DNA of 64,000 nt, taken from Nocardioides sp. LHD-245 (GTDB lineage: Bacteria; Actinomycetota; Actinomycetes; Propionibacteriales; Nocardioidaceae). A program made the position numbers and the translations under genes. The stretch lies in assembly GCF_030929495.1 (NCBI RefSeq), contig NZ_JAVFWN010000009.1, positions 124,001 to 188,000 on the forward strand. The letters are read 5' to 3'. This document shows, in pieces, positions 1-8,196 of the stretch; position 1 is the first letter of the stretch; each line of letters starts with the position of its first letter. The notes under the pieces are model-generated. The model saw nothing but the letters and a program-made list of their open reading frames with translations. It made no database searches and was not told where the DNA came from.

Positions 1-631
1 CACGCTGGTCGGCGTACACGTAGTGGCCGGGGGTGTGGCCGGGGGTGTGCACGGCGTCGATCCGCCGGCGGCCGATGTCGAAGGTGCGGTCGCCGTCGAG
101 CCACACGTCGGGGAAGGCCCAGTCGGCGGCGTCGGGGAGCGCGCCGTCGTGTCCCTCGCGCCACTGATCGGCGACCTCCTCGGCACCCGCGGAGCGCAGC
201 ATGTCGAGGAACGGGCTCTCACCGAGGTCGGCCTCGGAGGCGCGGTGGAGCAGCTCGAGCGCGGGCTGCTCCTCGGCGCCGAGCACCACCTCGGCGCCGT
301 ACTCGTGGCCGAGGACGGTCGCGAGCGTGAAGTGGTCGCGGTGCACGTGGGTGACCAGGAACCGCCTGATGTCACCGAAGCCGGAGTCGATCGAGCGCAG
401 GCTCTTGTCGAGGAGCTCGCGCGCGACCGGGATCGACCAGCCACCGTCGATCAGCGTGAGGCCGTCGTCGCCCTGCACGACGTACACGTTGATCGCCTTG
501 AGCGCGTCCATCGGGAGGGGCAGCGGGATCCGCCAGATCCCGTCGGCGACCTGCCACGCGCCCTCGTCGGACCAATAGCGACCGGAGTCGGGTGAGACGG
601 CGTGGCCGGTGGCGATCCCTCCAGTGGTCAT
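1..631 (-). CDS. MBL-fold metallo-hydrolase, C-terminus cut by window edge
   Basis: The minus-strand reading frame from the ATG at 631 runs out of the window at position 1, so about 210 residues are visible and the C-terminus is missing. Residues 95-100 read HVHRDH, the HxHxDH zinc-binding signature of the metallo-beta-lactamase fold, preceded by the usual IDGG strand-turn near residue 61. A later TPGHTPGH segment is the third metal-ligand region. The substrate cannot be told; glyoxalase-II-like or lactonase-like hydrolases share this pattern. It follows the SDR gene by 9 bases but has its own -10 hexamer 6 bases before the ATG, so it may be transcribed alone as a leaderless mRNA. Start choice rests on that promoter. 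Confidence 0.85.
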   Translation of the reverse strand, partial: MTTGGIATGHAVSPDSGRYWSDEGAWQVADGIWRIPLPLPMDALKAINVYVVQGDDGLTLIDGGWSIPVARELLDKSLRSIDSGFGDIRRFLVTHVHRDHFTLATVLGHEYGAEVVLGAEEQPALELLHRASEADLGESPFLDMLRSAGAEEVADQWREGHDGALPDAADWAFPDVWLDGDRTFDIGRRRIDAVHTPGHTPGHYVYADQR

Positions 632-637
632 GAAGGC

Positions 638-643
638 ACTCTA
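638..643 (-). promoter_or_regulatory. Leaderless promoter -10 (TAGAGT) of the MBL gene
   Basis: TAGAGT lies 6 bases before the ATG at 631 on the minus strand. Its first three bases are the TAG stop codon of the upstream SDR gene, so stop codon and promoter share sequence. Confidence 0.5.
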
Positions 644-1465
644 GGTGGCATTCACATCCGGCCGGAGATCGGGTAGCTGGAGGTCGAGGTTCGGCTCCTG
701 GATCCCGCCGTCGACCTCCAGCATCTTGCCGGTGACGTACTTCCCCGCCGGGGACGCCAGGTAGACCACCGCCGCAGCGATGTCCTCGGCCTCGCCGATC
801 CGGCCGAGCGGCGTCGCCTCCTCCAGCTGGGTCCTCATCTCCGGCACGCCGGCGACGAACTCCAGCGCACTGGTCATCACCGAGCCGACGAAGACGCCGT
901 TCACCCGGATCTCCGGGTTGAGGTCGGTGGCGGCGAGCCGCGACCAGTGGGCGAGGGCCGCTTTCGCGGTGCCGTACGCGAGATAGCCGCGCCCGGCCAG
1001 GCGCCCCATCGCCGAGGAGATGGAGGTGATCGACTTCTGCCGCCCCTCCCCTGCCGAGGCCAGCATCAGTGGCACGGCGGCCCGGCTGAGCGCGTGCGCG
1101 GTCGCGACGTTGAAGTGGAACGCCTCCTCCAGGTAGGCGACGTCGGTGTCGAGGAAGGCGTTCGGGATGGTGCCACCGACGTTGTTGACGACGACGTCGA
1201 GCCGACCGAACGCGTCGTACGCCTGTTGCGCGAGGCCCGCGACCTCCTCGGTGTGCGCGAGGTTCGCGGGTACGACGAGGGCCCGGCGCCCGGCGTCCTC
1301 GATCCGCCGCGCCACCTCCTTCAGCTGCGCCTCGGTGCGCGAGGAGAGGACGACGTCCGCACCCGCCTCGGCGAGCGCGACCGCGGTGGCGGCGCCGATC
1401 CCGCGGCCGGCCCCGGTGACGACAGCGACATGGTCGGTGAGCCGGAACCGGTCGAGGATGCTCAT
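641..1465 (-). CDS. SDR-family NAD(P)-dependent oxidoreductase
   Basis: A 274-aa classical short-chain dehydrogenase/reductase. The N-terminal cofactor motif TGAGRGIG is at residues 17-24, NNVGG follows in the middle, and the catalytic Ser (SISSAMG) and YGTAK (YxxxK) come later. The C-terminal VDGG motif is also present. The length is normal for the family. The substrate is unknown; neighbours (DapB-like reductase, old yellow enzyme with KstR-type boxes) suggest a steroid or other lipid intermediate, which is inference. The ATG at 1465 overlaps the TGA of the upstream gene (ATGA), so the two are translationally coupled and in one operon. Confidence 0.9.
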   Translation of the reverse strand: MSILDRFRLTDHVAVVTGAGRGIGAATAVALAEAGADVVLSSRTEAQLKEVARRIEDAGRRALVVPANLAHTEEVAGLAQQAYDAFGRLDVVVNNVGGTIPNAFLDTDVAYLEEAFHFNVATAHALSRAAVPLMLASAGEGRQKSITSISSAMGRLAGRGYLAYGTAKAALAHWSRLAATDLNPEIRVNGVFVGSVMTSALEFVAGVPEMRTQLEEATPLGRIGEAEDIAAAVVYLASPAGKYVTGKMLEVDGGIQEPNLDLQLPDLRPDVNAT

Positions 1466-2568
1466 CGCGTCGTACCGCTGACGAGGCCGCGGCCGGTCAC
1501 GAGCGGCAGGTCGAGCGCGGTGACCAGGCCCGGCCTCGCCGCGACGACCGCCGGGATCGCGTTGATCAGCCGCTGGGCGGTGACGATCATGCCCGAGACG
1601 TTGTGGTCGCCGTGCTCGCCGTGGTGGGTGAACTCGAGCTTCATGCACGGCTCGCCCGTGACCTCGATGCGGTAGCAACCGTCGCCCTCGTGGGGCGTGG
1701 GCCAGTCGGGCTCGGCCGCGGCGTCGGTGCGGGTGACGTGCTCCAGGGTGATCCGCGGGACGCCGTCGACGGTGCCGATGACCCGGAACAGCACCGATCC
1801 CATCGTCCCCTCCTCGATGTCGAGGGAGACCGTGCTGACCGAGCGCGGCGCCGGCCGACGGGTGACCTCCTCGACGAGCGGCTCGTCCAGGGTCACGCCG
1901 AGGCCGGCCGCGATGACCCGGACGACCGGGCCCCAGGCCGTGGTCAGGATGCCCGGCTCCCACAGCAGTGGCTTGGCGTCCAGCGGCTGTCCGAAGCCGA
2001 ACAGGTCGCGCATCACGACCGGCTGGTAGTAGGTCGAGTAGTCGGCGATCTCGCTGACCCTGACGTGGTCGATGCGCTGGCTGAGGCTGGTGAGCACCAG
2101 CGGCAGCACGTCGTTGGCGAAGCCCGGGTCGATGCCGTTGACGTGCAGGCTGGCGTCGCCCTGCCGGCCCGCCTCGTCGATCTGGTCGATCATCTCGGCC
2201 GGCAGCGTGCCGTCGCGGTGGAGCAGGATGACCGGACCGGACGAGACGACGTTGACGCCGTCGCGGATCAGCTCGGTGAGGTCCGCGATCGACTCGAACA
2301 CCCGGTCGTCGGTCATCGCGCCGTGCACGATGCAGTCGGGGCGGAGCGCGACCAGCTCGTCGCGGTCCGTCGTCGCCCTGATCCCGAGCTCGCGGTCGAG
2401 ACCGGCGAGCAGGCCGGCGTCCTGGCCGTGCTTCTCCGGGGTCGACGTCCACACGCCGACCAGCTCGAGGTCGGGATGGGCGTCGACGCCGACGATCGCG
2501 TGGCGGCCGATCGTCCCGGTGGACCAGACGACGACCCGCAGGGGCTTCTCAGGGATGGCCTGTGACAT
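1462..2568 (-). CDS. DapB-like NAD(P)H-dependent amine dehydrogenase family protein
   Basis: A 368-aa protein with an N-terminal Rossmann segment ([14 protein letters not shown] near residues 11-24) like dihydrodipicolinate reductase. The rest is longer than true DapB (about 250-270 aa) and resembles the actinobacterial family annotated as NAD(P)H-dependent amine dehydrogenase or dihydrodipicolinate-reductase-like. These occur many times in mycobacteria and rhodococci and are not lysine biosynthesis enzymes; the physiological substrate is not known to me. The ATG at 2568 is chosen because TACATT sits 7 bases upstream as a leaderless -10, overlapped by a KstR-type palindrome. It heads an operon with the SDR gene. 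Confidence 0.8.
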   Translation of the reverse strand: MSQAIPEKPLRVVVWSTGTIGRHAIVGVDAHPDLELVGVWTSTPEKHGQDAGLLAGLDRELGIRATTDRDELVALRPDCIVHGAMTDDRVFESIADLTELIRDGVNVVSSGPVILLHRDGTLPAEMIDQIDEAGRQGDASLHVNGIDPGFANDVLPLVLTSLSQRIDHVRVSEIADYSTYYQPVVMRDLFGFGQPLDAKPLLWEPGILTTAWGPVVRVIAAGLGVTLDEPLVEEVTRRPAPRSVSTVSLDIEEGTMGSVLFRVIGTVDGVPRITLEHVTRTDAAAEPDWPTPHEGDGCYRIEVTGEPCMKLEFTHHGEHGDHNVSGMIVTAQRLINAIPAVVAARPGLVTALDLPLVTGRGLVSGTTR

Positions 2569-2575
2569 GCGGGTC

Positions 2576-2581
2576 AATGTA
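2576..2581 (-). promoter_or_regulatory. Leaderless promoter -10 (TACATT) of the DapB-like gene
   Basis: TACATT followed by 7 bases and the ATG at 2568. It overlaps the adjacent 14-bp palindrome by two bases, so a bound repressor would block RNA polymerase. Confidence 0.5.
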
Positions 2582-2593
2582 GAACAGGTTCTA
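2580..2593. promoter_or_regulatory. KstR-type operator TAGAACAGGTTCTA
   Basis: A 14-bp palindrome with perfect 6-bp arms (TAGAAC/GTTCTA). It fits the KstR consensus TnnAACnnGTTnnA known from cholesterol-catabolic genes of mycobacteria and rhodococci. It lies on the promoter of the DapB-like/SDR operon. The regulator itself is not in this window, so the assignment rests on the motif. Confidence 0.6.
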
Positions 2594-2612
2594 GTTTCTG
2601 GGAAGGCCCAGG

Positions 2613-3809
2613 TCAGCGCGGGCCGGGGATGACCTCGCCCGGCGCCCATTCCGGGCAGCGGGTCCCGGAGTAGATCGTCGGCATGCACCGGTTGCAGTGG
2701 ATGCAGATGCCGCGACTCGCCTCGCCGCCCCGGAGCCGGTCGACCAGGTCCGGCTCCCGGAGCAGCGCGCGGCCCATGACCACGAAGTCGAAGCCGTCGG
2801 CCATCGCCTGCCGCATGGTCGCCAGCTCGTTGATGCCGCCGAGCAGCATCAGCGGCATCGCGACCGCGCCGCGGAGCCGGAGCGCCTTCTCGCGGAAGTA
2901 GGCCTCCTCGAAGTCGTAGCGCTTGAGGAAGCCGCGCCCCGCCGGGGTCCGCATCCCCCACCGCACCAACGGCGGCATGGTCGCGGCGAACTCCGCGAGC
3001 GGCACGCCACCGCGGAAGAGGTACATCGGGTTCATCAGGGACGAGCCGCCGGAGAGCTGCAGCGCGTCGAGGTGGCCGTCGGCCTCCAGCAGCTGCGCGA
3101 GCTCGATGCTCGTCTCCGTCGTCACGCCGCCGGAGAAGCCGTCGGAGACGGACACCTTCGCGGTCACCGCGGCGGCGTCCCCCACCTCCTCCCGCACGAC
3201 CCGCGCGACCTGCCGCGCGAGCCGGGCCCGCCGCTCCAGCGGGCCACCCCACCGGTCGCGACGTCGGTTGAGGCCGGGGGCCAGGAAGGACGAGATCAGG
3301 TACGAGTGCGCCATGTGCAGCTCAAGCACGTCGAACCCGGCGCGCACCAGGGTGCGCGCGGCGTCGACGTACGCGCGGGTGACCCGGGTGAGGTCACGCT
3401 CGGACGCGGCGCGGATCATCTGCATCGACAGCGGGCTCGGCATCGGGCTGGCGGCGATCGCGTGGACGCCGTTGGAGCGGCCGTTGGCGACCGGGCCGGC
3501 GTGCCCGACCTGGCCGGCGATCTTCGCTCCGGTCGCGTGGATCTCGTCGGCCAGCCGGGCCAGGCCCGGCCGGGTCGCCTCGCCCACGACGATCTGCTCG
3601 CGGTGGGTGCGGCCGTCGGGCGCGACGGCGAGATAGGCGACGGTGGTCAGCCCGACGCCGCCGGCGGCGGGCGCCCGGTGGTAGGCGATCAGCTCGTCGG
3701 TGACCACGCCGTCCGGCGTACGTCCCTCGAAGGTCGCGGCCTTGACCGTCCGATTGCGCAGGCGGACCGGACCGAGCTCGGCCGGGGCGAAGACGTCGGG
3801 GATGCTCAC
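2613..3809 (-). CDS. NADH:flavin oxidoreductase, old yellow enzyme family
   Basis: A 398-aa protein spanning a single OYE-type TIM barrel. It contains the substrate/FMN region around ELHMAHSYLISSFLAPG, where the usual H-x-x-H/N active-site pair reads H-M-A-H, and an NRRRDRWGG segment typical of the family. The C-terminal CIHCNRCM cluster resembles the Fe-S-binding Cys pattern of 2,4-dienoyl-CoA-reductase-like members, but the protein lacks their second flavodoxin-like half. Enoate reduction of a lipid or steroid intermediate is likely. The GTG at 3809 is preferred over the farther ATG because TAGAGT lies 7 bases upstream and a KstR-type box lies just beyond. Confidence 0.85.
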   Translation of the reverse strand: MSIPDVFAPAELGPVRLRNRTVKAATFEGRTPDGVVTDELIAYHRAPAAGGVGLTTVAYLAVAPDGRTHREQIVVGEATRPGLARLADEIHATGAKIAGQVGHAGPVANGRSNGVHAIAASPMPSPLSMQMIRAASERDLTRVTRAYVDAARTLVRAGFDVLELHMAHSYLISSFLAPGLNRRRDRWGGPLERRARLARQVARVVREEVGDAAAVTAKVSVSDGFSGGVTTETSIELAQLLEADGHLDALQLSGGSSLMNPMYLFRGGVPLAEFAATMPPLVRWGMRTPAGRGFLKRYDFEEAYFREKALRLRGAVAMPLMLLGGINELATMRQAMADGFDFVVMGRALLREPDLVDRLRGGEASRGICIHCNRCMPTIYSGTRCPEWAPGEVIPGPR

Positions 3810-3816
3810 CCGGCGC

Positions 3817-3822
3817 ACTCTA
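3817..3822 (-). promoter_or_regulatory. Leaderless promoter -10 (TAGAGT) of the OYE gene
   Basis: TAGAGT, 7 bases, then the GTG at 3809. The hexamer decides the start codon against an in-frame ATG farther upstream. Confidence 0.5.
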
Positions 3823-3831
3823 GACCCGCAG

Positions 3832-3845
3832 TGGAACACGTTCTA
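3832..3845. promoter_or_regulatory. KstR-type operator TGGAACACGTTCTA
   Basis: A second match to TnnAACnnGTTnnA, with inner AAC/GTT fully conserved. It begins 9 bases upstream of the OYE -10 hexamer, overlapping the expected -35 region. It lies about 60 bases upstream of the -10 of the divergent MpaB-like gene, so it could affect both genes. Confidence 0.6.
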
Positions 3846-3904
3846 GGAGTCCGGGCTCCGCAACAGCGTGAACTCGTCATCTATTGCGAACGGCCGGACC
3901 GTCC

Positions 3905-3910
3905 TAGGCT
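3905..3910 (+). promoter_or_regulatory. Leaderless promoter -10 (TAGGCT) of the MpaB-like gene
   Basis: TAGGCT followed by 7 bases and the ATG at 3918; no Shine-Dalgarno is visible in those 7 bases beyond GGAG. Confidence 0.5.
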
Positions 3911-3917
3911 CCGGAGC

Positions 3918-4814
3918 ATGGCCAAGACCCTCTGGCGGGACCGCAACAACGCCCTCGACCCGGAGACGGACTATGTCGAGATCTACCAGAACCTCGCGCT
4001 CTACGAGTTCACCTGGGACCTGACCCAGGCGCTCAGCTTCGCGCTCTTCCGGACCTACGCCGTGCCGAGCATCGGCCGGCTCCTCGACGAGACCGGCGCA
4101 TTCACCGGCGCCGTCCAGAAGAGGTACGACGACACGGCGCTGCTCCTCGAGGCGCCGTTCGTGCACGGCTTCGACTCCGAGGCGGGCCGGACCGCGATGC
4201 GGCGGATCAACCAGATGCACCGGATGTACGACATCTCCAACGACGACTTCCGCTACGTCCTGTCGACCTTCGTCGTCGTCCCCAAGCGCTGGCTCGACGA
4301 CTACGGCTGGCGCTCCCTCAGCGACGGCGAGCTGCGCGCGAGCGTCAACTACTACCGCGCGCTCGGGCGGCACATGGGGATCAAGGACATCCCGGAGACC
4401 TACGACGCGTTCCTGCACCTGATGGACGACTACGAGCGGGCCCACTTCGACTTCGACGCGGGCGGCCGCCGGGTCGCGGACTCCACGCTGCGCCTGCTCG
4501 CGACGTTCTACCCACGCCCGCTGCGCAAGCCGGTCGACCTGTTCAGCCGCGGGCTGATGGACCAGCCGCTGCGCGAGGCCTTCGCGTACCCCGACCCGGG
4601 CCCGGTCGTCCGCCGCCTCAGCGTCGGCGCGATGCGGATCCGGGCCCGGCTGCTGCGCTACACCCCGTCCAACCGTCGGCCGACGTTCACCGCAGACCTG
4701 CCCCGGATCAAGAGCTATCCCGACGGCTACCGGCTCGCCGACCTCGGCACCTTCCCCGTGCCGGGTACGGGCGGCTGCCCGGTGCGGCACGACGCCTCCG
4801 TGGCTCCCGGCTGA
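3918..4814 (+). CDS. Oxygenase MpaB / DUF2236 family protein
   Basis: A 298-aa protein of the DUF2236 family, which includes the b-heme latex-clearing protein Lcp and fungal MpaB. Family features visible are an Arg/His-containing core RINQMHRMY around residues 95-103 and the downstream DDFRYVLSTF helix. No signal peptide or membrane segment is evident, so it is probably cytosolic. The reaction is not established for most bacterial members; oxidative cleavage or oxygen transfer on a hydrophobic substrate is a reasonable inference given the KstR-like box in its upstream region. It is transcribed divergently from the OYE gene and convergently with the crotonase gene; a 61-bp palindrome separates the latter two. 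Confidence 0.8.
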   Translation: MAKTLWRDRNNALDPETDYVEIYQNLALYEFTWDLTQALSFALFRTYAVPSIGRLLDETGAFTGAVQKRYDDTALLLEAPFVHGFDSEAGRTAMRRINQMHRMYDISNDDFRYVLSTFVVVPKRWLDDYGWRSLSDGELRASVNYYRALGRHMGIKDIPETYDAFLHLMDDYERAHFDFDAGGRRVADSTLRLLATFYPRPLRKPVDLFSRGLMDQPLREAFAYPDPGPVVRRLSVGAMRIRARLLRYTPSNRRPTFTADLPRIKSYPDGYRLADLGTFPVPGTGGCPVRHDASVAPG

Positions 4815-4821
4815 TCTGGTC

Positions 4822-4882
4822 GTCGTACCGGGCATTCCTGTCGTCCTTCGGGCCAGATCACGACCGATCTGTCCGGTACGAC
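4822..4882. repeat. 61-bp palindromic element, copy 1 (likely bidirectional terminator)
   Basis: Ends are GTCGTACCGG and CCGGTACGAC, 10-bp perfect inverted repeats, with weaker pairing further in and outside (TGATCT/AGATCA flanks). It sits exactly between two convergent genes. Read on the minus strand it aligns without gaps to 15920-15980 with 47 of 61 identical bases, so it is one copy of a dispersed family. Confidence 0.75.
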
Positions 4883-4889
4883 GGCGAGA

Positions 4890-5666
4890 TCAGCCTCCGA
4901 AGCGAGGCGTCCGCTTCTCCAGGAACGCGGCCACGCCCTCCCGCCCGTCGGGGCTGTCGGCGAGAGCCCGGATGGAGAGCGTCTCCTTGCGCAGGGCGGA
5001 CTCCGGCGCGGGCGCGGCGACCTCGCGGAGCAGGCGCTTGGCGGCGGCCTGGGCGGTGACCGAGCCGGCGGCCAGGTCGGCCACGATCTGGTCGGCGGTG
5101 GCGGCCAGCTCGTCGGCGGGTACGACGCGCGCGACCAGCCCGGCGTCGTACGCCTCCTGCGCGGTGAGCAGATCCCCCAGGAGCGCGACGCGCAGCGCGC
5201 GGTGCAGGCCGAGGGTGTGGACCAGCAGCGAGCTGCCGCCGTCGGGCGAGAGGCCCACCTTCGTGTAGGCGAGGCTGAATCTCGCCCGTACGGCGGCGAC
5301 CACGATGTCGGCCGCGGCGGCGAGCGGGAAGCCGGCGCCGGCCGCGGTGCCCTGAACGACGCTGACGACGATGGCCTCGGAGCGGACCAGCTCGCTGACG
5401 ACCCGGTGCAGCGCCTCGGCGAGGTCGTCGATGAAGCCGGCGACGTCCTCGGCCTCGGCGAAGGCGCCGAGGTCGCCACCCACGGAGAAGAACCGGCCCT
5501 CGGCCGCGAGCACGATCACCCAGGCGGCGTCACGGTGTGCGGAGCGGACCGCGTCGTGGAGCTGCGCCACCGAGGCGTGGTGGATCGGGTTGCCGCGGTC
5601 GCCGTCGGCGAGCGTGATCCGGGCGACGCCGTCGGCGTACGCGTAGCGGACGAAGGTCTCGGTCAT
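4890..5666 (-). CDS. Enoyl-CoA hydratase/isomerase (crotonase) family protein
   Basis: A 258-aa crotonase-fold protein. It has the oxyanion-hole segments FFSVGGDLGAF (residues near 62-72) and GTAAGAGFPLAAAADI. The Glu usually found in the QPE-I-LG region of hydratases is replaced (AYTKVGLSP), while an Asp sits in SPDGGSS as in PaaG-type isomerases, so it may be an isomerase or hydrolase rather than a standard hydratase. It lies 17 bases downstream of the acyl-CoA dehydrogenase gene on the same strand, consistent with a beta-oxidation-type operon. Confidence 0.85.
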   Translation of the reverse strand: MTETFVRYAYADGVARITLADGDRGNPIHHASVAQLHDAVRSAHRDAAWVIVLAAEGRFFSVGGDLGAFAEAEDVAGFIDDLAEALHRVVSELVRSEAIVVSVVQGTAAGAGFPLAAAADIVVAAVRARFSLAYTKVGLSPDGGSSLLVHTLGLHRALRVALLGDLLTAQEAYDAGLVARVVPADELAATADQIVADLAAGSVTAQAAAKRLLREVAAPAPESALRKETLSIRALADSPDGREGVAAFLEKRTPRFGG

Positions 5667-5683
5667 CGGCTCGGTCCTCGGTC

Positions 5684-6949
5684 TCAGCGGAACTGGTCGT
5701 GCAGGGCGGGCGGCAGGTCGAACAGCGGGTCGCGGTTCAACTCGGCACGCCCGAGGGTGGTCAGGTGGGCCTCGTCGGGGCCGTCGAAGATCCGCATCGC
5801 GCGGTGCCAGGCGTAGAGCGACGCGAGCGGCGTCGCGTCGCTGATGCCCGCGGCGCCGTGGAGCTGGATGGCCCGGTCGATGACGGAGAGGACGGCGCGG
5901 GGCACCGCGATCTTGGCGGAGGCGATCAGGTGCCGGGCGCCCTTGTTGCCCTCGGCGTCGACCGTGTGCGCGGCCAGGTGGCACAGGGCGCGGGCCTGGT
6001 CGAGCTCGACGCGCGACTCGGCGATCTTCTCCCGCACCGCCGACTGCTCGGCGAGGAGGCCCCCGAAGGCCGTGCGGGTCTTCGCCCGATCGACCATCAT
6101 CGCGAGCGCGCGCTCACCGGCGCCGAGCGCCCGCATCACGTGGTGGATCCGGCCGGGGCCCAGCCGCATCTGGGCGGCCGCGAAGCCCCCGCCCTCCTCG
6201 CCGAGCAGGTTGCCGACGGGGACGCGGGCGTCGGTGAACTCGATGACGGTGTGGCCGTGCTGGTCCTGCCGGCCGAACACGGGGTACGAGCGCTTGATCT
6301 CCACACCGGGCGTGTCGACCGGGACGATCAGCATCGACTGCTGACGGTGCGTGGCCGCCTCGGGATCGGTCTTGCCCATCACGATGAGCACCCGGCACCG
6401 CGGGTCGGCCGCGCCGGTGATCCACCACTTGCGGCCGTTGACGACGTACTCGTCGCCGTCGCGCTCGATCCGGGTCTCGACGTTCGTGGCGTCGGAGGAG
6501 GCGACCGCGGGCTCGGTCATCGCGAATGCCGAGCGGATCTCGCCGTCCAGCAGCGGTCGCAGCCAGCGCTGCTTCTGCTCGTCGGTGCCGACCAGGTGCA
6601 GCAGCTCCATGTTGCCGGTGTCCGGCGCCTGGCAGTTGATCGCCTCCGGCGCCAGCTCGAGGCTCCAGCCGGACAGCTCCGCGATCGGCGCGTACTCCAG
6701 CTGGGTCAGCCCGGACTCGCTCGGCAGGAAGAGGTTCCACAGGCCGCGGGCCCGGGCCTTGACCTTCAGCTCCTCGACGACCGTCGGCACGGTGTGGTCG
6801 TCCGGGCCGGCGGCCTCGCGGTAGCGCTCGTAGGCCTCCTCGGCCGGGAACACGTCCTCGGCGAGGAAGCGGCGCATCTCGTCGTACAGGCGCAGGGCCT
6901 GTTCGCTCGGCGCGGCGTAGGCGGGATACATCGGCGAGGGCCCGGTCAT
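5684..6949 (-). CDS. Acyl-CoA dehydrogenase family protein
   Basis: A 421-aa flavin-dependent acyl-CoA dehydrogenase. The FAMTEPAVASSDATN segment (near residues 140-154) and WWITGAADPRC are the conserved flavin/substrate-binding motifs, and the C-terminal helical domain carries QLHGAAGI and RIFDGPDEAH. The latter region and length resemble the ACAD10/11-like or FadE36-type group, but the substrate chain length cannot be told from sequence. The ATG at 6949 is used. A perfect 14-bp palindrome 38 bases upstream may be its operator. Co-oriented with the crotonase gene. Confidence 0.9.
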   Translation of the reverse strand: MTGPSPMYPAYAAPSEQALRLYDEMRRFLAEDVFPAEEAYERYREAAGPDDHTVPTVVEELKVKARARGLWNLFLPSESGLTQLEYAPIAELSGWSLELAPEAINCQAPDTGNMELLHLVGTDEQKQRWLRPLLDGEIRSAFAMTEPAVASSDATNVETRIERDGDEYVVNGRKWWITGAADPRCRVLIVMGKTDPEAATHRQQSMLIVPVDTPGVEIKRSYPVFGRQDQHGHTVIEFTDARVPVGNLLGEEGGGFAAAQMRLGPGRIHHVMRALGAGERALAMMVDRAKTRTAFGGLLAEQSAVREKIAESRVELDQARALCHLAAHTVDAEGNKGARHLIASAKIAVPRAVLSVIDRAIQLHGAAGISDATPLASLYAWHRAMRIFDGPDEAHLTTLGRAELNRDPLFDLPPALHDQFR

Positions 6950-6986
6950 GGGGGCCACTATGGCGCACCCGCTCGGTGCAGGACTC

Positions 6987-7000
6987 ACCGGTCGACCGGT
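6987..7000. promoter_or_regulatory. Perfect 14-bp palindrome ACCGGTCGACCGGT
   Basis: Self-complementary over all 14 bases, placed 38-51 bases before the acyl-CoA dehydrogenase start and 12 bases after the marP stop. A TetR-like operator is possible; there is no direct evidence. Confidence 0.3.
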
Positions 7001-7011
7001 TGTTCCGACAC

Positions 7012-8196
7012 TCACGAAGCGCAGTCGCCGGTGTCGACCTCGCCGTCGTCGGTGCCGGGGGCGGTGCCGGCGCGCGCGCTGGCCTGCACCTGCTGAGCGG
7101 TGAGGGCGTACCCGGTCTCGGGGTCGGTCACCGACGCGGCGAAGACGACGCCCGCGACCTTGCCCTGCGGCGTGACGATCGGGCCGCCCGAGTTGCCGGG
7201 CCGCACCAGGCCGCGCAGTGAGTAGACCTCGCGGACGACGGTGCCGGCGCCATAGATGTCGGGCGAACGGAGGTTCTGCATGGCGCGTATCCGACCGGTC
7301 TGGACGTCGAACGGACCGTCCTGCGGGTAGCCGACGATCGCCACCGGGTCCTCGGCGCCGACGCCGGTGTCGAACCTCAACACCGGTGCGTCGTCGGTCT
7401 CCACGGCCAGGACGGCGACGTCGAGGTCGCGGTCGTAGAGGACGACCCGGGCCAGCTCGGTGCCGCCGCCGATGCTCACCTCCGGATCCTCGACGCCGGC
7501 GACGACGTGGGCGTTGGTCATCACCCGGTCCTCGGCGAAGACGAATCCGGTGCCCTCGACCCCGCGGCCGCAGCGGTTGCCGCCCCGGATCTTGACGACG
7601 CTGGAGCGGGTCGCGTCGACCCGGTCGGAGCCCGGCAGGTCGGCGGGCCCGGGCGCGACCTCCACGATCCGCTCCGGGGCGAACGGCTCGAGGTAACGGG
7701 GGAAGAAGCCGGTGCCGACCACGTTGTTGAACGCCTGCAGCGCGTTGGGTGCCGACTCGGGGAGCGCCTCGTTGACCTTCGAGAGCACCGCGGAGCCGCG
7801 CACCATCGAGGTGACCGAGCCGATCCGGGTCCCGGAGATCGCGACCCCGAGCGCCCAGGCCACGAGAAGGACCGCGAGCGCACTGAGCAGGGCACCGCCG
7901 ACGGCGTCGAGGGCGCGGGCAGGCTGCCAGGTGATCCGCTCGCGCACCCGCGCGCCGGCGTACTGCAACACGGCCTGGCCGAGCGAGGCGCAGAGGATCA
8001 CGATGAACAGCGCGCCCAGGGAGACGGCCAACGACGGGTCGAGGCCGCCGAGGACCAGCGGTGCCAGCAGGATGCCGCCCAGACCGCCCGACAGCAGCCC
8101 GATCGTCGCGAAGGCGCCGGTGATGAAGCCCTGCCAGTAGCCGGAGAGGGCATAGGCGGCGACGAGGACGACGAGCAGCCAGTCGAGGACGTTCAC
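7012..8196 (-). CDS. marP: MarP-type membrane serine protease
   Basis: A 394-aa protein with an N-terminal CvpA/colicin-V-type region of four predicted membrane helices (about residues 1-125), then a chymotrypsin-like protease domain outside the membrane. The catalytic triad is visible as H230 (TNAHVVAG), D259 (DRDLDVAVL) and S336 (RPGNSGGP). C209 and C392 match the positions of the disulfide that stabilises M. tuberculosis MarP (Rv3671c), which is needed for acid resistance by cleaving a peptidoglycan hydrolase. The GTG start at 8196 overlaps the stop of the NUDIX gene (GTGA). The gene order NUDIX-TlpA-nth upstream is the same as in M. tuberculosis. Confidence 0.93.
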   Translation of the reverse strand: MNVLDWLLVVLVAAYALSGYWQGFITGAFATIGLLSGGLGGILLAPLVLGGLDPSLAVSLGALFIVILCASLGQAVLQYAGARVRERITWQPARALDAVGGALLSALAVLLVAWALGVAISGTRIGSVTSMVRGSAVLSKVNEALPESAPNALQAFNNVVGTGFFPRYLEPFAPERIVEVAPGPADLPGSDRVDATRSSVVKIRGGNRCGRGVEGTGFVFAEDRVMTNAHVVAGVEDPEVSIGGGTELARVVLYDRDLDVAVLAVETDDAPVLRFDTGVGAEDPVAIVGYPQDGPFDVQTGRIRAMQNLRSPDIYGAGTVVREVYSLRGLVRPGNSGGPIVTPQGKVAGVVFAASVTDPETGYALTAQQVQASARAGTAPGTDDGEVDTGDCAS

